Shown: positions 34,919-44,532, numbered from the stretch's first letter. The stretch is 48,398 bases of DNA from Burkholderiaceae bacterium 16 (GCA_000955785.1 JYOD01000048.1:23470-71867); one strand, 5' to 3'. The notes: generated from the sequence alone by a model not told the origin. Program-made: numbers and translations.

Positions 34919-35080
34919 GTTGAGAACCGGCTGGTGGCTGTGGATGGTGGCGCTGATACGAAAGTGTAGCCGGATAAATCGGTTAGCTTGCCGATTTTGT
35001 GCGCTTTTAGTTGCTCAGGCCCACCTTCGCAGCCGGCCTGGCCCCAGGGCTCGCTGGCCTGCGGCCTCAGCCTGGCGCGA

Positions 35081-35677
35081 TCAGTCCAGCAGGTGCCCCA
35101 TTCGCTCGCGCTTGGTCTCCAGGTATTTCTCGTTCTCGGCGTTGGACGGCACGATGTGGCGCATCTGTTCCACCACCGTGATGCCGGCGGCTTCCAGGGC
35201 CTGCTTCTTCTTGGGATTGTTGCTCATCAGCCGGATCGACTTGACGCCCCACTGATGCAGCAGGTCGGCGGCGAAGGCGTAGTTGCGGCTATCGATTTCC
35301 TGGCCCAGCGCCAGGTTGGCGTCGACCGTGTCGAGCCCGCCGTCCTGCAGCGCATAGGCGCGGATCTTGTGGCCCAGGCCGATGCCGCGCCCTTCCTGGC
35401 CGCGCAGGTAGAGCAGGATGCCGCGGCCTTCTTCGGCGATTTTCTTCATCGCCAGGTCGAGTTGCTCGCCGCAGTCGCAGCGGCACGAGCCGAACACGTC
35501 GCCGGTCAGGCATTCGGAATGCAGGCGGGTCAACACGGCTTCGCCGGTGATATCGCCGACGCTCAGCGCCAGGTGTTCGGTGCCCGAAACGGCACCCTTG
35601 AAGGCGTGGGCGGTAAATTCGCCAAAGCGGGTCGGCAGGCGGGCGGAGCCGATCAGCTGGATCTCTGTGTCAGTCAT
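35081..35677 (-). CDS. ribA: GTP cyclohydrolase II
   Basis: This 198-residue enzyme starts riboflavin synthesis by opening GTP to 2,5-diamino-6-ribosylamino-pyrimidinone phosphate. The zinc-binding Cys set (SECLTGDVFGSCRCDCG, Cys56/67/69), the RGQEGRGIGLG loop near residue 92 and the RLMSNNPKKK segment near 150 are intact. The length is that of a stand-alone RibA, not a RibBA fusion. The ATG at 35677 matches the family start; no FMN riboswitch is recognisable upstream. Confidence 0.95.
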   Translation of the reverse strand: MTDTEIQLIGSARLPTRFGEFTAHAFKGAVSGTEHLALSVGDITGEAVLTRLHSECLTGDVFGSCRCDCGEQLDLAMKKIAEEGRGILLYLRGQEGRGIGLGHKIRAYALQDGGLDTVDANLALGQEIDSRNYAFAADLLHQWGVKSIRLMSNNPKKKQALEAAGITVVEQMRHIVPSNAENEKYLETKRERMGHLLD

Positions 35678-35931
35678 GTCAGTCGGAGTTTGGCGCCGGC
35701 CTTGGTGGCACGGCATCGGGGCGCTTTGCAGCGTCTAGCCCGCTACGGTAGCACGAGCGGGGCCGGACCGCAGGCGGCGCGTGGTTCGGCACTTGATCTG
35801 GCGCTCTAAGCAGCCATGCCTGTCTGCCCGGAAGTCCGCCTTGAACCTCCCGGCCGGCAAGCCGGCTCCACTCTGCGCGCCGCGCAGGGAACAAGCATAA
35901 CGCTGTCCAGGCCAGGCTGCCGCGAGTTGCC

Positions 35932-36321
35932 TCAGCCAAGCTCGATTGGCTGCCCGTGCGGCGTGCGCCGGGCTGCGTCCATCCAGGCGTCGCGCCGGCC
36001 CAGCAGCGCGGCCTGGTCGACCAGGCCCTTGGCGGCGCTGATCTGTTCCAGCGCGGTCAGCCAGAACAGGTAGTAATGCTCGCCGGTGTCCGGGTCCCCG
36101 GTGGCCTGGGCATCGCGGATGACCTGGGCAAGGCTGGCTGCCCATTCGGTCCAGGTGAAGGCGCCGCGTTCGTGCAGCGCCAGCGCCAGGGCGAAGGCCT
36201 GGGCTTCCCATGGCTCGCGGAAGACCGGGCCGGTGCTGTCGCACGGCAAGGCCGGCAACGCGGCGCGCATGGCTTGCAGGGTGGCTGGCGGCGCCGGCGG
36301 GGCGGCAATGGGCTCAGCCAT
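35932..36321 (-). CDS. Nitrile hydratase accessory/activator protein (beta-like)
   Basis: This 129-residue protein resembles the activator-type protein encoded beside cobalt nitrile hydratases (P14K-like, related to the beta subunit N terminus). The family segment FREPWEAQAFALALALHERG (residues 39-58) is clear. Its start overlaps the beta gene stop by eight bases. It probably helps load cobalt into, or mature, the alpha subunit. Confidence 0.83.
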   Translation of the reverse strand: MAEPIAAPPAPPATLQAMRAALPALPCDSTGPVFREPWEAQAFALALALHERGAFTWTEWAASLAQVIRDAQATGDPDTGEHYYLFWLTALEQISAAKGLVDQAALLGRRDAWMDAARRTPHGQPIELG

Positions 36322-36985
36322 GGGCAGCCTCCGCCGGATCCAGGTAAGGCTCCCAGCAATCCACGCTGACCGAAGCCGCGGTGGTATCTGCGCCCCACAG
36401 TTCGCTGGCGGCAAAGCGCACCGTATACAGCCATTGCGGCTGGTCACCGGCGCCGGCCGCGCTGGCATCCGGGAAGACATGGGCGCCGTGGACCGCCACG
36501 ATCTCGCCTTGCCGGCCACGGCAATAGCGCGGCAGCCGGGTATGGCCGGCGGGATGCATCTGACGGGTGCGGACCCGCTCTCCCAGGTGGAAGCGCGCCT
36601 CGGCCGTGGCCGGCCGCGCACTGGGCGAGCCGCGTGCCAGGGCGGGCGCTACCTGCTCCGCTTCCAGGATGCGCGCCAGGGGGACAGGCGCCACGCTGGA
36701 ATGCCCGCTGGCGATCTCCCCGGCGTCGGCCAGGCCCGTCTTGAGCAGCAGGGTCTTGAGCCCTTCAAACCAGATCTCGAAGTAGCTGCTGCCCAGGTAC
36801 TGCGCCGGCGGGAGGCTTTCCCGGGCCGCGCGCGAGGTATCGATGTTCCACTTGCCGACCGCGCCCATGGCCAGTGTCAGCGCCAGTACCCGGCGCTCCC
36901 ATTCGGCGTGGAACGGCGGCTCGCCGGGTTCGGGGCGGACCGGGCCGAAGCCCTGCATGCCGCCAAGGTCTTGCGCGCCGTTCAT
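36314..36985 (-). CDS. nthB: Nitrile hydratase beta subunit
   Basis: This 223-residue protein has the beta-subunit start MNGAQDLGGMQGFGPV and the C-terminal SH3-like half with LGERVRTRQMHPAGHTRLPR and YTVRFAASELWG. The length is typical. It overlaps the alpha stop (ATGA), so the pair is coupled. With the alpha subunit it hydrates nitriles to amides. Confidence 0.93.
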   Translation of the reverse strand: MNGAQDLGGMQGFGPVRPEPGEPPFHAEWERRVLALTLAMGAVGKWNIDTSRAARESLPPAQYLGSSYFEIWFEGLKTLLLKTGLADAGEIASGHSSVAPVPLARILEAEQVAPALARGSPSARPATAEARFHLGERVRTRQMHPAGHTRLPRYCRGRQGEIVAVHGAHVFPDASAAGAGDQPQWLYTVRFAASELWGADTTAASVSVDCWEPYLDPAEAAHG

Positions 36986-37674
36986 GCCGGTTCCTTTGCC
37001 GTTGCCGGCGCCACGATGTCGGGTAGCAGCCCGGTGCCAATCATCGAATCGCGCGTGACCAGCGCGGCCAGCGCTTCCTCGCTCCAGCCATCTGTGCCTG
37101 CCGGACGCATGGGCAGCACCAGGTAGCGCAGCTCGGCTGTGGAGTCCCACACCTGTAATTGCACCGCGTCCGGCAGCGTGAAGCCGAAATCGCGCAGCAC
37201 GCCGCGCGGATCGATCACCGCCCGGGCCCGGTACGGCGCGGACTTATACCAGACCGGCGGCAGGCCAAGCACTGGCCAGGGATAGCAGGAGCACAAGGTG
37301 CACACCACCATATTGTGGGTCGCGGGCGTGTTCTCCAGCACGATCATGTGCTCGCCCTGGCGCCCGCTGAAGCCCAGCGAGGCGATCGCCGCGGTGGCGT
37401 CCGCCAGCAGCCAGGCCTTGTAGGCCGGGTCGCACCAGGCTTTGGCTACCACCCGCGCGCCATTGCGCGGGCCAATATGCTGCTCGTAGGTCTCGATCAG
37501 GATGTCCAGCGCGGCGGGGTCGACGTAACCCTTCTCCACCAGCAGCGATTCCAGCGCGCGCACGCGCAGGTCCATCTCGGACAGCGTGCTGCCGCCGTGT
37601 TCATGGTCATGGTCATGCACAGCGGCCGGTTTTTCCTGCAGGGAGTTCGGCGGGTGGGGAGGATCCTGGCGCAT
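36982..37674 (-). CDS. nthA: Cobalt-type nitrile hydratase alpha subunit
   Basis: This 230-residue catalytic subunit carries the metal motif VCTLCSCYPWP, with Cys125, Thr126, Cys128, Ser129 and Cys130. Thr in place of Ser after the first Cys marks the cobalt type. A His/Asp-rich N-terminal patch (HDHDHEHGG, about residues 20-28) may bind metal. The ATG at 37674 starts the normal alpha length; a longer frame would run into the region upstream of the hybrid kinase gene. The order alpha, beta, activator is usual. No amidase gene is nearby. Confidence 0.93.
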   Translation of the reverse strand: MRQDPPHPPNSLQEKPAAVHDHDHEHGGSTLSEMDLRVRALESLLVEKGYVDPAALDILIETYEQHIGPRNGARVVAKAWCDPAYKAWLLADATAAIASLGFSGRQGEHMIVLENTPATHNMVVCTLCSCYPWPVLGLPPVWYKSAPYRARAVIDPRGVLRDFGFTLPDAVQLQVWDSTAELRYLVLPMRPAGTDGWSEEALAALVTRDSMIGTGLLPDIVAPATAKEPA

Positions 37675-38220
37675 CGGCGTTGGGCTCGTTCTGGCTCTGA
37701 CACTGCGGAACGGCCAGTATGGTCGCGCCTGCTGCACTTGGCAATCCGGCCGCTTATGGCTGCGCGGCGCCGGCCTCACCGGTGGCACGGCATCCGGTGA
37801 TGGCGCCCGCAGCGGCGACGCCGCGCGCACGTTACCGTCCCTTGCCGCCGCCTTGCGGGCGTCCCCTGGTGTCCTGGTGTCTACACGCGGGCACGGCTTT
37901 TGCGCGATTTTTGCGATCCCGCCCGCCGCATGAGCCGTAGCGGACTGGCTTGGTTGCGTGGCTCGCCCGCCAACATTGGCCAGCAAAGGAACGCCAGGCA
38001 TTGCGCTCAGCAAGGGGAGAATCGTGGCGCGAACACTACATGCAGAATCTACCGATGAGAGCCCGGACTTCCTTGTAGTTCTTACAAGCTCTTACAGGCG
38101 AACCTGCCATCATCAATATCACCGGCGCATCCCCCGTGGATGCGCTGATGATCCCCGCCCATTATCCCGCGCGCGCGCGTCCGGCCGCCTCGTTCGATAC
38201 CCAATATCGCTGAGCTTGCC

Positions 38221-40167
38221 ATGAACATTCTGCCCTCTCCAGACGCCGCCAGGCGGCCCCTGATCCTCAATGTCGACGACAGCGACGGGCCTCGCTACGT
38301 CAAGGGCCGCATCCTGCAACGCGCGGGCTTCTCCGTGCTGGAGGCCGCGAGCGGACAGGCCGCGCTGTCGCTGATCCGCCAGCACGCCCCGGACCTGGTG
38401 CTGCTGGATGTGAATCTGCCCGACATCAACGGGCTGGAAGTGTGCAGGCTGATCAAGAGCGATCCCGAAACCGCCAGTACGCTGGTGCTGCAGACCTCCG
38501 CCGCGCTGACCGAGTCGCGCCACCGCGTGCAGGCGCTCGATGGCGGCGCCGACAGTTACCTGATCGAGCCGGTGGAAGCGGAGGAACTGGTGTCGAGCAT
38601 CAAGGCCCTGCTGCGCATGCGCAAGGCCGAGGAAGCTTTCCGCCAGTCCTCGCAAGCCTTGCGCGAGAACGAGGAATTGTTCCGCCAGCTGACCGAGAAC
38701 CTTTCCGATGCGCTGTGGATCCTCGATCCGGCGGAGAGCCAGTTCCTGTACATGAGCCCGTCGTTCGCGCGGTTGTGGGGCCGTCCTCTGGAGGAACTGA
38801 AGCACAACCCGCGCACCTGGCTGGACTGCGTGCAGGCCGAGGACCGCGAGCGCATGGAACTGGCCTTTGGCGCGATGATGGCGGACGGCCATATGGATGC
38901 CGAGTTCCGGCTGGTGCGGGGCGATGGCGTGGTGCGCGAAGTCCGCGCGCGCGCGTTCCCGGTCTGCAATACGGCGGGCGTCTTCTATCGCGTGGCCGGC
39001 ATTTGCCAGGACATCACGCCGCAAAAGCGCGCCGAGCGCATGCTGCTGGAAGAAGACCACCGGAAGGACCATTTCCTGGCCATGCTGGCCCACGAACTGC
39101 GGAACCCGCTCGCGCCGATGCGCAGCGCTGCCGACCTGCTGATGCGGTGCGCACCCACGCGCGAGGAGACCTTCAAGGCCCGCGACATCATCGCCCGCCA
39201 GCTGCATCACCTGACCCGGCTGGTCGACGACCTGCTCGATATCTCGCGCCTCACCCAGGGCCGTATTGTGCTGCGCGACGATATTGTCGAGTTGCGCACG
39301 GCGCTGAGCACCGCTGTGGAAGCAGTGCGCCCGCTGATCGACGCGCGTGGCCACTCGCTGCGGCTGAGCGTACCGGAAGGACCGATGCCCGTGCGCGGAG
39401 ACCTGGTGCGGCTGACCCAGATCTTCAGCAACCTGCTGCACAACGCCGCGCGCTATACGCAGCCGGACGGCCAGCTCGCGCTTGAAGTCACGAGCGACGG
39501 CAGCCTGCTTACCGTCAAGGTGCGGGACAACGGGCCCGGGCTGTCGCCGCAAGCGCTGCAGGCCATCTTCGATCCGGCCACGGCGCATCGCGGCGACAAG
39601 CGCCCTGCCGCCGCCGGACAGGAAGGCATGGGTATCGGGCTCTCGCTGGTACAAAAGCTTGTCAAGCTGCATGGTGGCAATGTCCATGCCGAGAGCGCCG
39701 GCCCTGGCCTTGGCTGCGCCTTCGTGGTGGAACTGCCCGCCCAGCCCTGGCAGAGCTGGCGGCCAGAGGTCGGCAAGCTCAGGTCCCCGCCGGGCACGCC
39801 GCGCACGGTGATGGTGGTGGACGACAACATCGACGCGCTGGAGGCCATAGCCCTTACACTCGAAGCCATGGGGCACACGGTGGTGACCGCCATCGACGGT
39901 CCCGCCGCCATCGTGCGCGCGGTCAAGACCCAGCCCGACGTCATCTTGCTCGACCTCGGCATGCCGGCCATGGACGGCTTTGAGATCGCCCGGCGCCTGC
40001 GGACCATCCCGGAATTGCAGCACGTACGCCTGGTGGCGCTGACCGGCTGCAGCCAGCCGGCGGACCGGCAGCGTACAACGCAGGCCGGTTTCGATCGCCA
40101 CCTGGTCAAGCCGGTGGACCTGGAGGCGCTGTCGCGTATCCTGGATGAAACGGGGGAAGCCAGCTGA
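38221..40167 (+). CDS. Hybrid sensor histidine kinase (REC-PAS-HisKA-HATPase-REC)
   Basis: This 648-residue soluble protein has a receiver (about 14-130, phospho-acceptor Asp63 in LLDVNLPDING), PAS (about 150-268), HisKA (His291 in LAHELRNP), HATPase (FSNLLHNAARY, VRDNGPGLSP, GMGIGLSLV) and a second receiver (about 528-645, LLDLGMPAMDG). In the first receiver the conserved signalling lysine is replaced by Glu (LIEPVE), while the second keeps HLVKPVD. It is probably a multistep phosphorelay kinase; its input is unknown. An inverted repeat GCGCATCC/GGATGCGC at 38125-38145 lies upstream. Confidence 0.9.
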   Translation: MNILPSPDAARRPLILNVDDSDGPRYVKGRILQRAGFSVLEAASGQAALSLIRQHAPDLVLLDVNLPDINGLEVCRLIKSDPETASTLVLQTSAALTESRHRVQALDGGADSYLIEPVEAEELVSSIKALLRMRKAEEAFRQSSQALRENEELFRQLTENLSDALWILDPAESQFLYMSPSFARLWGRPLEELKHNPRTWLDCVQAEDRERMELAFGAMMADGHMDAEFRLVRGDGVVREVRARAFPVCNTAGVFYRVAGICQDITPQKRAERMLLEEDHRKDHFLAMLAHELRNPLAPMRSAADLLMRCAPTREETFKARDIIARQLHHLTRLVDDLLDISRLTQGRIVLRDDIVELRTALSTAVEAVRPLIDARGHSLRLSVPEGPMPVRGDLVRLTQIFSNLLHNAARYTQPDGQLALEVTSDGSLLTVKVRDNGPGLSPQALQAIFDPATAHRGDKRPAAAGQEGMGIGLSLVQKLVKLHGGNVHAESAGPGLGCAFVVELPAQPWQSWRPEVGKLRSPPGTPRTVMVVDDNIDALEAIALTLEAMGHTVVTAIDGPAAIVRAVKTQPDVILLDLGMPAMDGFEIARRLRTIPELQHVRLVALTGCSQPADRQRTTQAGFDRHLVKPVDLEALSRILDETGEAS

Positions 40168-40263
40168 GCCCGAGCCTGAGCCAGGCGCTTGCCCCGCCCT
40201 TGCCTATGGACCGCAACTCGGTTTACCCCGCAACCGGCCGCGCTACAGACCCTGGAGAAACAT

Positions 40264-40416
40264 ATGCGGATTCAGTTCCACATCACGCCCGAACCCGATC
40301 AGGCGCCACCCGACCCCGACGTTCCACAACCGGCAGTGCCCGATCCCGATCCGCCGGCGCCGGTCAGCGACCCGCCTCCAGGGGATTTGCCAGCGCCCCC
40401 GCCGCAGCGCGCCTGA
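40264..40416 (+). CDS. Small proline/aspartate-rich protein
   Basis: This 50-residue protein begins MRIQFHITPEPDQAPPDPD and is mostly Pro and Asp. A GGAGA ribosome site lies 6-10 bases upstream. Similar short proteins occur in Burkholderiales without known function. It follows the hybrid kinase gene by 96 bases. Confidence 0.5.
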   Translation: MRIQFHITPEPDQAPPDPDVPQPAVPDPDPPAPVSDPPPGDLPAPPPQRA

Positions 40417-40532
40417 GTGGACGCAGAACACCGGGGCTCCGTCTGTGACGGCCGTGTGGCTGCCTCTGCTGGAATCAGCGAATGCCAGCCTGCGGGAGCC
40501 GCCGATCCGCCACGCAAGGTACAACGGCATGC

Positions 40533-40561
40533 AAAAAAGACGATGCCCGCGCATGCGGGCA
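40533..40561 (-). terminator. Intrinsic terminator of the kinase gene at 40611-41471
   Basis: On the minus strand a hairpin with 7-bp arms (TGCCCGC and GCGGGCA, 40544-40561) is followed by TCGTC and then TTTTTT (complement of 40533-40538). It lies about 50 bases after the kinase stop. Confidence 0.7.
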
Positions 40562-40610
40562 CCATGCACTTTATGCCGAAACCGGTAAAAACTACCGGGT
40601 CCGGGCTAGA

Positions 40611-41471
40611 TCAGCCCCGCTCCGCATGGACCGGGAAACTCACTGCGACGCATACGGATCCACTGTCCGTGGAGCACCCCTGTCCTTCCGCCACGATGTG
40701 CGCGCCCTGCGTTTCCACGAGCCGCCTTGCCAGCAGCAACGCGGTACCCTGGCGCTGCGCCGATGCACCGCCTTCGGGGGGGCGCCTGCTGAAGAAGTCG
40801 GATAGCACGGCGATGCGCTCGTCCCTGCGGGCGTCGCTGGGAGCCCGGCTCTCGGTGATCCGCAGGCGGATGCGGCCCGCTTCCGGCTTCAGGTGTGCTT
40901 CGATCGTATCCGCGCTGCGCGCGTGGCGGATACAATGCACCAGCAGATGACGCAGCAGCGGTTCGAGGCGGCTCGGATCGGCATCGATCACCAATGCGTG
41001 GTTCGATGAGGTGCCATCCGGGCTGTCCACATGTGCCGCCGCGAGGTTCACGGCACGCGCTTGCGCCATGGAGCGTGCCGCGTCCATGGCCGCTTCCAGC
41101 GCCGCCAGCAGATCCACGCGTTGCCATTGCGGCGGGCTGTCGTCCGTGAGCAGCGCGACGGCCTCTTCCATGTGTTCGATCAGGCCTAGCTGCTGCAGCA
41201 TGCCGGTGCGGATACCGGCCAGCGCGCGCTGCGCCGAGGTGGGTGGCATGTCCAGCGAGTGGTCCAGCACATAGGCCCAGCTCTGCACCCCGTTGAGCGC
41301 GGAGCGCAGGTCATGTGCGACCTGGCCGATCAGCGTGGCGACTTCGGCGCTGCTTTGGACCGGTTCCCGTGGCTCGCATGCTTCATGCGTTTCATGCGTT
41401 TCATGCGAGTCGCGGGACGCGGGTTGGCCGGGTGCGCCGGGGTCTTCGGAGGAGTTGTGTCGCTGCGACAT
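40611..41471 (-). CDS. Sensor histidine kinase-like protein, no sensor domain
   Basis: This 286-residue protein has an H-box VAHDLRSALNGVQSW near residue 51 and a HATPase-like C-terminal half (LRHLLVHCIRHAR, LLLARRLVETQGAHIVAEG). The canonical N-box and G-box residues are weak, so ATP binding is doubtful. The N terminus holds a HETHETHE repeat encoded by three near-identical 9-bp units (41382-41408). It has no membrane segment. It follows the NtrC-type regulator gene by 146 bases on the same strand, so the two probably form a pair. Confidence 0.8.
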   Translation of the reverse strand: MSQRHNSSEDPGAPGQPASRDSHETHETHEACEPREPVQSSAEVATLIGQVAHDLRSALNGVQSWAYVLDHSLDMPPTSAQRALAGIRTGMLQQLGLIEHMEEAVALLTDDSPPQWQRVDLLAALEAAMDAARSMAQARAVNLAAAHVDSPDGTSSNHALVIDADPSRLEPLLRHLLVHCIRHARSADTIEAHLKPEAGRIRLRITESRAPSDARRDERIAVLSDFFSRRPPEGGASAQRQGTALLLARRLVETQGAHIVAEGQGCSTDSGSVCVAVSFPVHAERG

Positions 41472-41617
41472 CGGTACCTTGTGCGGGCGGCGTGCTCACC
41501 CGGTTGCCATGCAATTAGCATACCGCGCGGCGGAACCGCCGCATGCGCGCGGACCAAAGCCGCAATCAGGCACTTGTCCGGCAGGCTTGACGCGTGCCGG
41601 GCCACGCGCACCGCACG

Positions 41618-43027
41618 TTAGTTCGGCGCCGTGGTTCCGTTCTGCGCGGCGCCCGCTCCATTGGCTCGCAGCCACTCGGGTAGCTCGCCTTTCGAGGCAT
41701 ATTCCTCCAGGCGGTTATACAAGGTCTTCAGGCTGATGCCGAGGATCTCGGCGGCATGCTTCTTTACGCCGGAGCATTGCTCCAGCGTGGCAAAGATCAA
41801 CTGGCGATCGGCGTCCGCCAGGGATATGCCCACCGGCACCGACACCACGGCGGTGGCGGCCGGGTTCGCCGCCGCCACCTGCAGCGGCACATGGGCATCG
41901 GCAATCAAGTCCCGGTCGGCCATGATGTAGGCCCGCTGCACGAAGTTGCGCAGCTCGCGGACATTGCCCGGCCACGCATGCAGTAACAGGCTGTCCAACA
42001 GTTCCGGTGCGAAGCGGCGCTGGGTGCCGTGCTCGCCGTTCATCTGTTCCAGCAGCGTATTGGCGATCCGCACCACATCGTCGCCACGCGCGCGCAGCGG
42101 CGGCAATTCGATCGGGAATACATTGAGCCGGTGATAGAGGTCGGCGCGCAGCTTGCCGTCGGTCACGGCTTCTTCTGGATTGCGGTTGGTGGCGGCCACC
42201 ACGCGCACGTCGGCATGCAGTTCGCGGTTAGTGCCGACCCGCATGAAGGCGCCGGATTCCAGCACGCGCAGCAGCTTGACCTGCAGTTCGATAGGCATCT
42301 CGGTAATTTCATCGAGAAAAAGCGTGCCGCCGTCGGCCCGCTCGAAGTAGCCCTTGTGCTGGCGCTCGGCGCCGGTGAAGCTGCCGCGCTCGTGGCCGAA
42401 CATCTCGGATTCGATCAGCGCGGGAGAAATGGCGCCGCAGTTGACCGGCAGGAAAGGCTGGCGCCGGCGGGCCGATAGCTCGTGCAGCGTCTGCGCGGCC
42501 AGCTCCTTGCCGGTGCCGCTCTCTCCCACCAGCAGCACGGTGGCCTCGGTAGGTGCAACCTTGCCAATCTGGTCATAGACCACCTGCATGGCCTCCGAGC
42601 TGCCGAGCAGCCGCCCGAAACGGCCGTAGCGGCGCAACTCGCCGCGCAGCGAATGGATCTCTGCCTTGAGGTCGCCCGTGGTGGCGATGCGTTTCAGGAT
42701 GGTGCGCAGCCGTGTCACGTTGATCGGCTTGACCAGGTAGTCGGTTGCACCCCGGCGCAAGGCGTCGACAGCGGATTCCACGCTGGCGTAGCCGGTCATG
42801 AGGATCACTTCGACGCCTTCGGTGCCGACCTCATTGAACAGGTCCATGCCGTTGCCGTCGGGCAGCTTCAGGTCGGCCAGCACGGCATCGGGCATCTGCC
42901 AGCCGATTTGCAAGCAGGCCTCGCGCAGATCGCCGGCTGTGGCGGATGTAAAGCCTTCAGCCGCCGCGATCTCCGACAGTGCAGCACAGGTATTTTCATC
43001 GTCATCGACGATCAGAATGTGAGGCAT
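41618..43027 (-). CDS. NtrC-family sigma-54-dependent response regulator
   Basis: This 469-residue activator has a receiver (Asp52 in AVLADLKLPDGNG), a central AAA+ domain (Walker A GESGTGKE, Walker B GGTLFLDEI) and a Fis-type helix-turn-helix (EILGISLKTLYNRL). The sigma-54 contact loop is GSFTGA instead of GAFTGA. The ATG at 43027 starts the receiver exactly. Its kinase is probably the downstream gene. It shares its AAA+ and DNA-binding ends with the divergent activator at 43363. Confidence 0.93.
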   Translation of the reverse strand: MPHILIVDDDENTCAALSEIAAAEGFTSATAGDLREACLQIGWQMPDAVLADLKLPDGNGMDLFNEVGTEGVEVILMTGYASVESAVDALRRGATDYLVKPINVTRLRTILKRIATTGDLKAEIHSLRGELRRYGRFGRLLGSSEAMQVVYDQIGKVAPTEATVLLVGESGTGKELAAQTLHELSARRRQPFLPVNCGAISPALIESEMFGHERGSFTGAERQHKGYFERADGGTLFLDEITEMPIELQVKLLRVLESGAFMRVGTNRELHADVRVVAATNRNPEEAVTDGKLRADLYHRLNVFPIELPPLRARGDDVVRIANTLLEQMNGEHGTQRRFAPELLDSLLLHAWPGNVRELRNFVQRAYIMADRDLIADAHVPLQVAAANPAATAVVSVPVGISLADADRQLIFATLEQCSGVKKHAAEILGISLKTLYNRLEEYASKGELPEWLRANGAGAAQNGTTAPN

Positions 43028-43362
43028 ATATTCCGTATCTGCAGCGTACAACGCCACCAGATGCGCCGCGGGGACAGTGGGCAATCCGGGTGCGTCGTTC
43101 CGGCATGTTCCATGCGGGCGACGGCAAACACAAACGCTGGCCCTATGTCTGAACATACGGCGAGCATGCGCCTCGGCGCCAAGGGTGAATCCGGGGATAC
43201 GTCTTATTCTAGGCAGGCGTCACCGGCAGCGGTACCAGTGTCTGTCTGACAACTTCACGCGCGGATCGGACCAAATGCACGAACGCGTGCCAGCCGGTCA
43301 AAACAGTGGCTTCAGGTCAACGCAGGCGATAGGATTAGCCTGAAACCCTCCCTTGGTTGCCG
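43028..43362. other. Intergenic region between two divergent sigma-54 activator genes
   Basis: The 335 bases contain the start regions of both genes. I see no conserved gene and no canonical sigma-54 site; a weak -10-like TAGGAT lies near 43331 for the rightward gene. Confidence 0.45.
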
Positions 43363-44388
43363 ATGACAAGTTGCGACCCCCCTGCCCCTTCCCCTCGTCC
43401 CGCCGCGCCGGCCGGCGGTGCGCCGCGCCGTGACGCTGTCCTGGGCGGGCCCACGGCTTTGCTGTGGCAGAGTTCTTCGCCCGTCATGCAGCAACTGCTG
43501 ATGCAGATTGACCGCGTGGCCGCTACCGAGGTCACGATGCTGGCGGTTGGCGAGAGCGGCACCGGCAAGGAACTGGTGGCGCGTGCCGTGCACGACCGCA
43601 GCGCCCGCCGGGCCGGGCCGTTCATCGCGGTCAATTGCGGCGCGATTCCCGCAACGCTGATCGAGTCGGAATTGTTCGGCCACGAGAAAGGCGGTTTTAC
43701 CGGCGCCATCCAGCAAAAGGACGGGTACTTCGAGCAGGCACGCGGCGGCACGCTGTTCCTCGACGAAGTCACGGAGATGGCGCCCGACATGCAGATCAAG
43801 CTGCTGCGGGTGCTGGAGACGCGCACCTTCCACCGCGTGGGCGGCGACGCGCAGATCGTGTGCGACGTGAGGATTCTCGCCGCCACCAACCGCGATCCCG
43901 TCGAAGCCGTGCGCGCCGGCCAGTTGCGCGAAGACTTGCTTTACCGGCTCGCCGTGTTTCCCTTGCACATTCCGCCGCTGCGCGAGCGCGGCGAGGACAT
44001 CGCGCAACTGGCCGGGCACTTCCTTGCAGAATTCAATGCCATGGAGGGGACGGAGAAGACCTTCGCTTCCACCGCCCTGGAACGCCTGCGGCATTACGGC
44101 TGGCCCGGCAACGTGCGCGAACTGAAGAACACCATCTACCGTGCCTTTATCCTGGCCGACCGTGTCGTAGATATCGCCAACCCCAATATCTCTACCCAGC
44201 CGCCCCGCCCCGCGACGCTGAACGGGTTCGTCAACGTGCGCATCGGGACGTCGCTGGCCGACGCCCAGCGCGAGATCATCCTGGCCACGCTGGCGCGCTT
44301 CGACGGCGACAAGCGGCAGGCAGCCCAATCGCTGGGCATCAGTCTCAAGACGCTGTACAACCGGCTCGACGCGTACCGCGCGGGTTGA
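43363..44388 (+). CDS. Sigma-54-dependent activator lacking a receiver domain
   Basis: This 341-residue protein starts with about 25 Pro/Ala-rich residues, then goes directly into an AAA+ domain (GESGTGKELVARAVH, GGTLFLDEVTEM) and ends in a Fis-type helix-turn-helix (SLGISLKTLYNRL). The contact loop is GGFTGA. Having no receiver, it should be regulated by a partner or by its level, like PspF or HrpS. The last 50 residues closely resemble those of the divergent NtrC-type regulator, so the two look like paralogs that may read similar sites. No good ribosome site is visible before the ATG at 43363. Confidence 0.9.
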   Translation: MTSCDPPAPSPRPAAPAGGAPRRDAVLGGPTALLWQSSSPVMQQLLMQIDRVAATEVTMLAVGESGTGKELVARAVHDRSARRAGPFIAVNCGAIPATLIESELFGHEKGGFTGAIQQKDGYFEQARGGTLFLDEVTEMAPDMQIKLLRVLETRTFHRVGGDAQIVCDVRILAATNRDPVEAVRAGQLREDLLYRLAVFPLHIPPLRERGEDIAQLAGHFLAEFNAMEGTEKTFASTALERLRHYGWPGNVRELKNTIYRAFILADRVVDIANPNISTQPPRPATLNGFVNVRIGTSLADAQREIILATLARFDGDKRQAAQSLGISLKTLYNRLDAYRAG

Positions 44389-44532
44389 TTCGCCTGCCTG
44401 CCGGTGGCGCGGCTGTTGCCTGCACCGTGAGAAGCACTCACCTCGCGTCCGGCGATCCCCCCCGGAAGAGGGGCAGCCGCGCGGCACTGGACTGCGCACA
44501 CTTGTTTGCAATGTCCGGCATGGTCTCGACGA

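Noticed and set aside
38119..40101. Minus-strand open frame opposite the hybrid kinase
   Set aside because: Complete REC-PAS-kinase-REC architecture lies on the plus strand.
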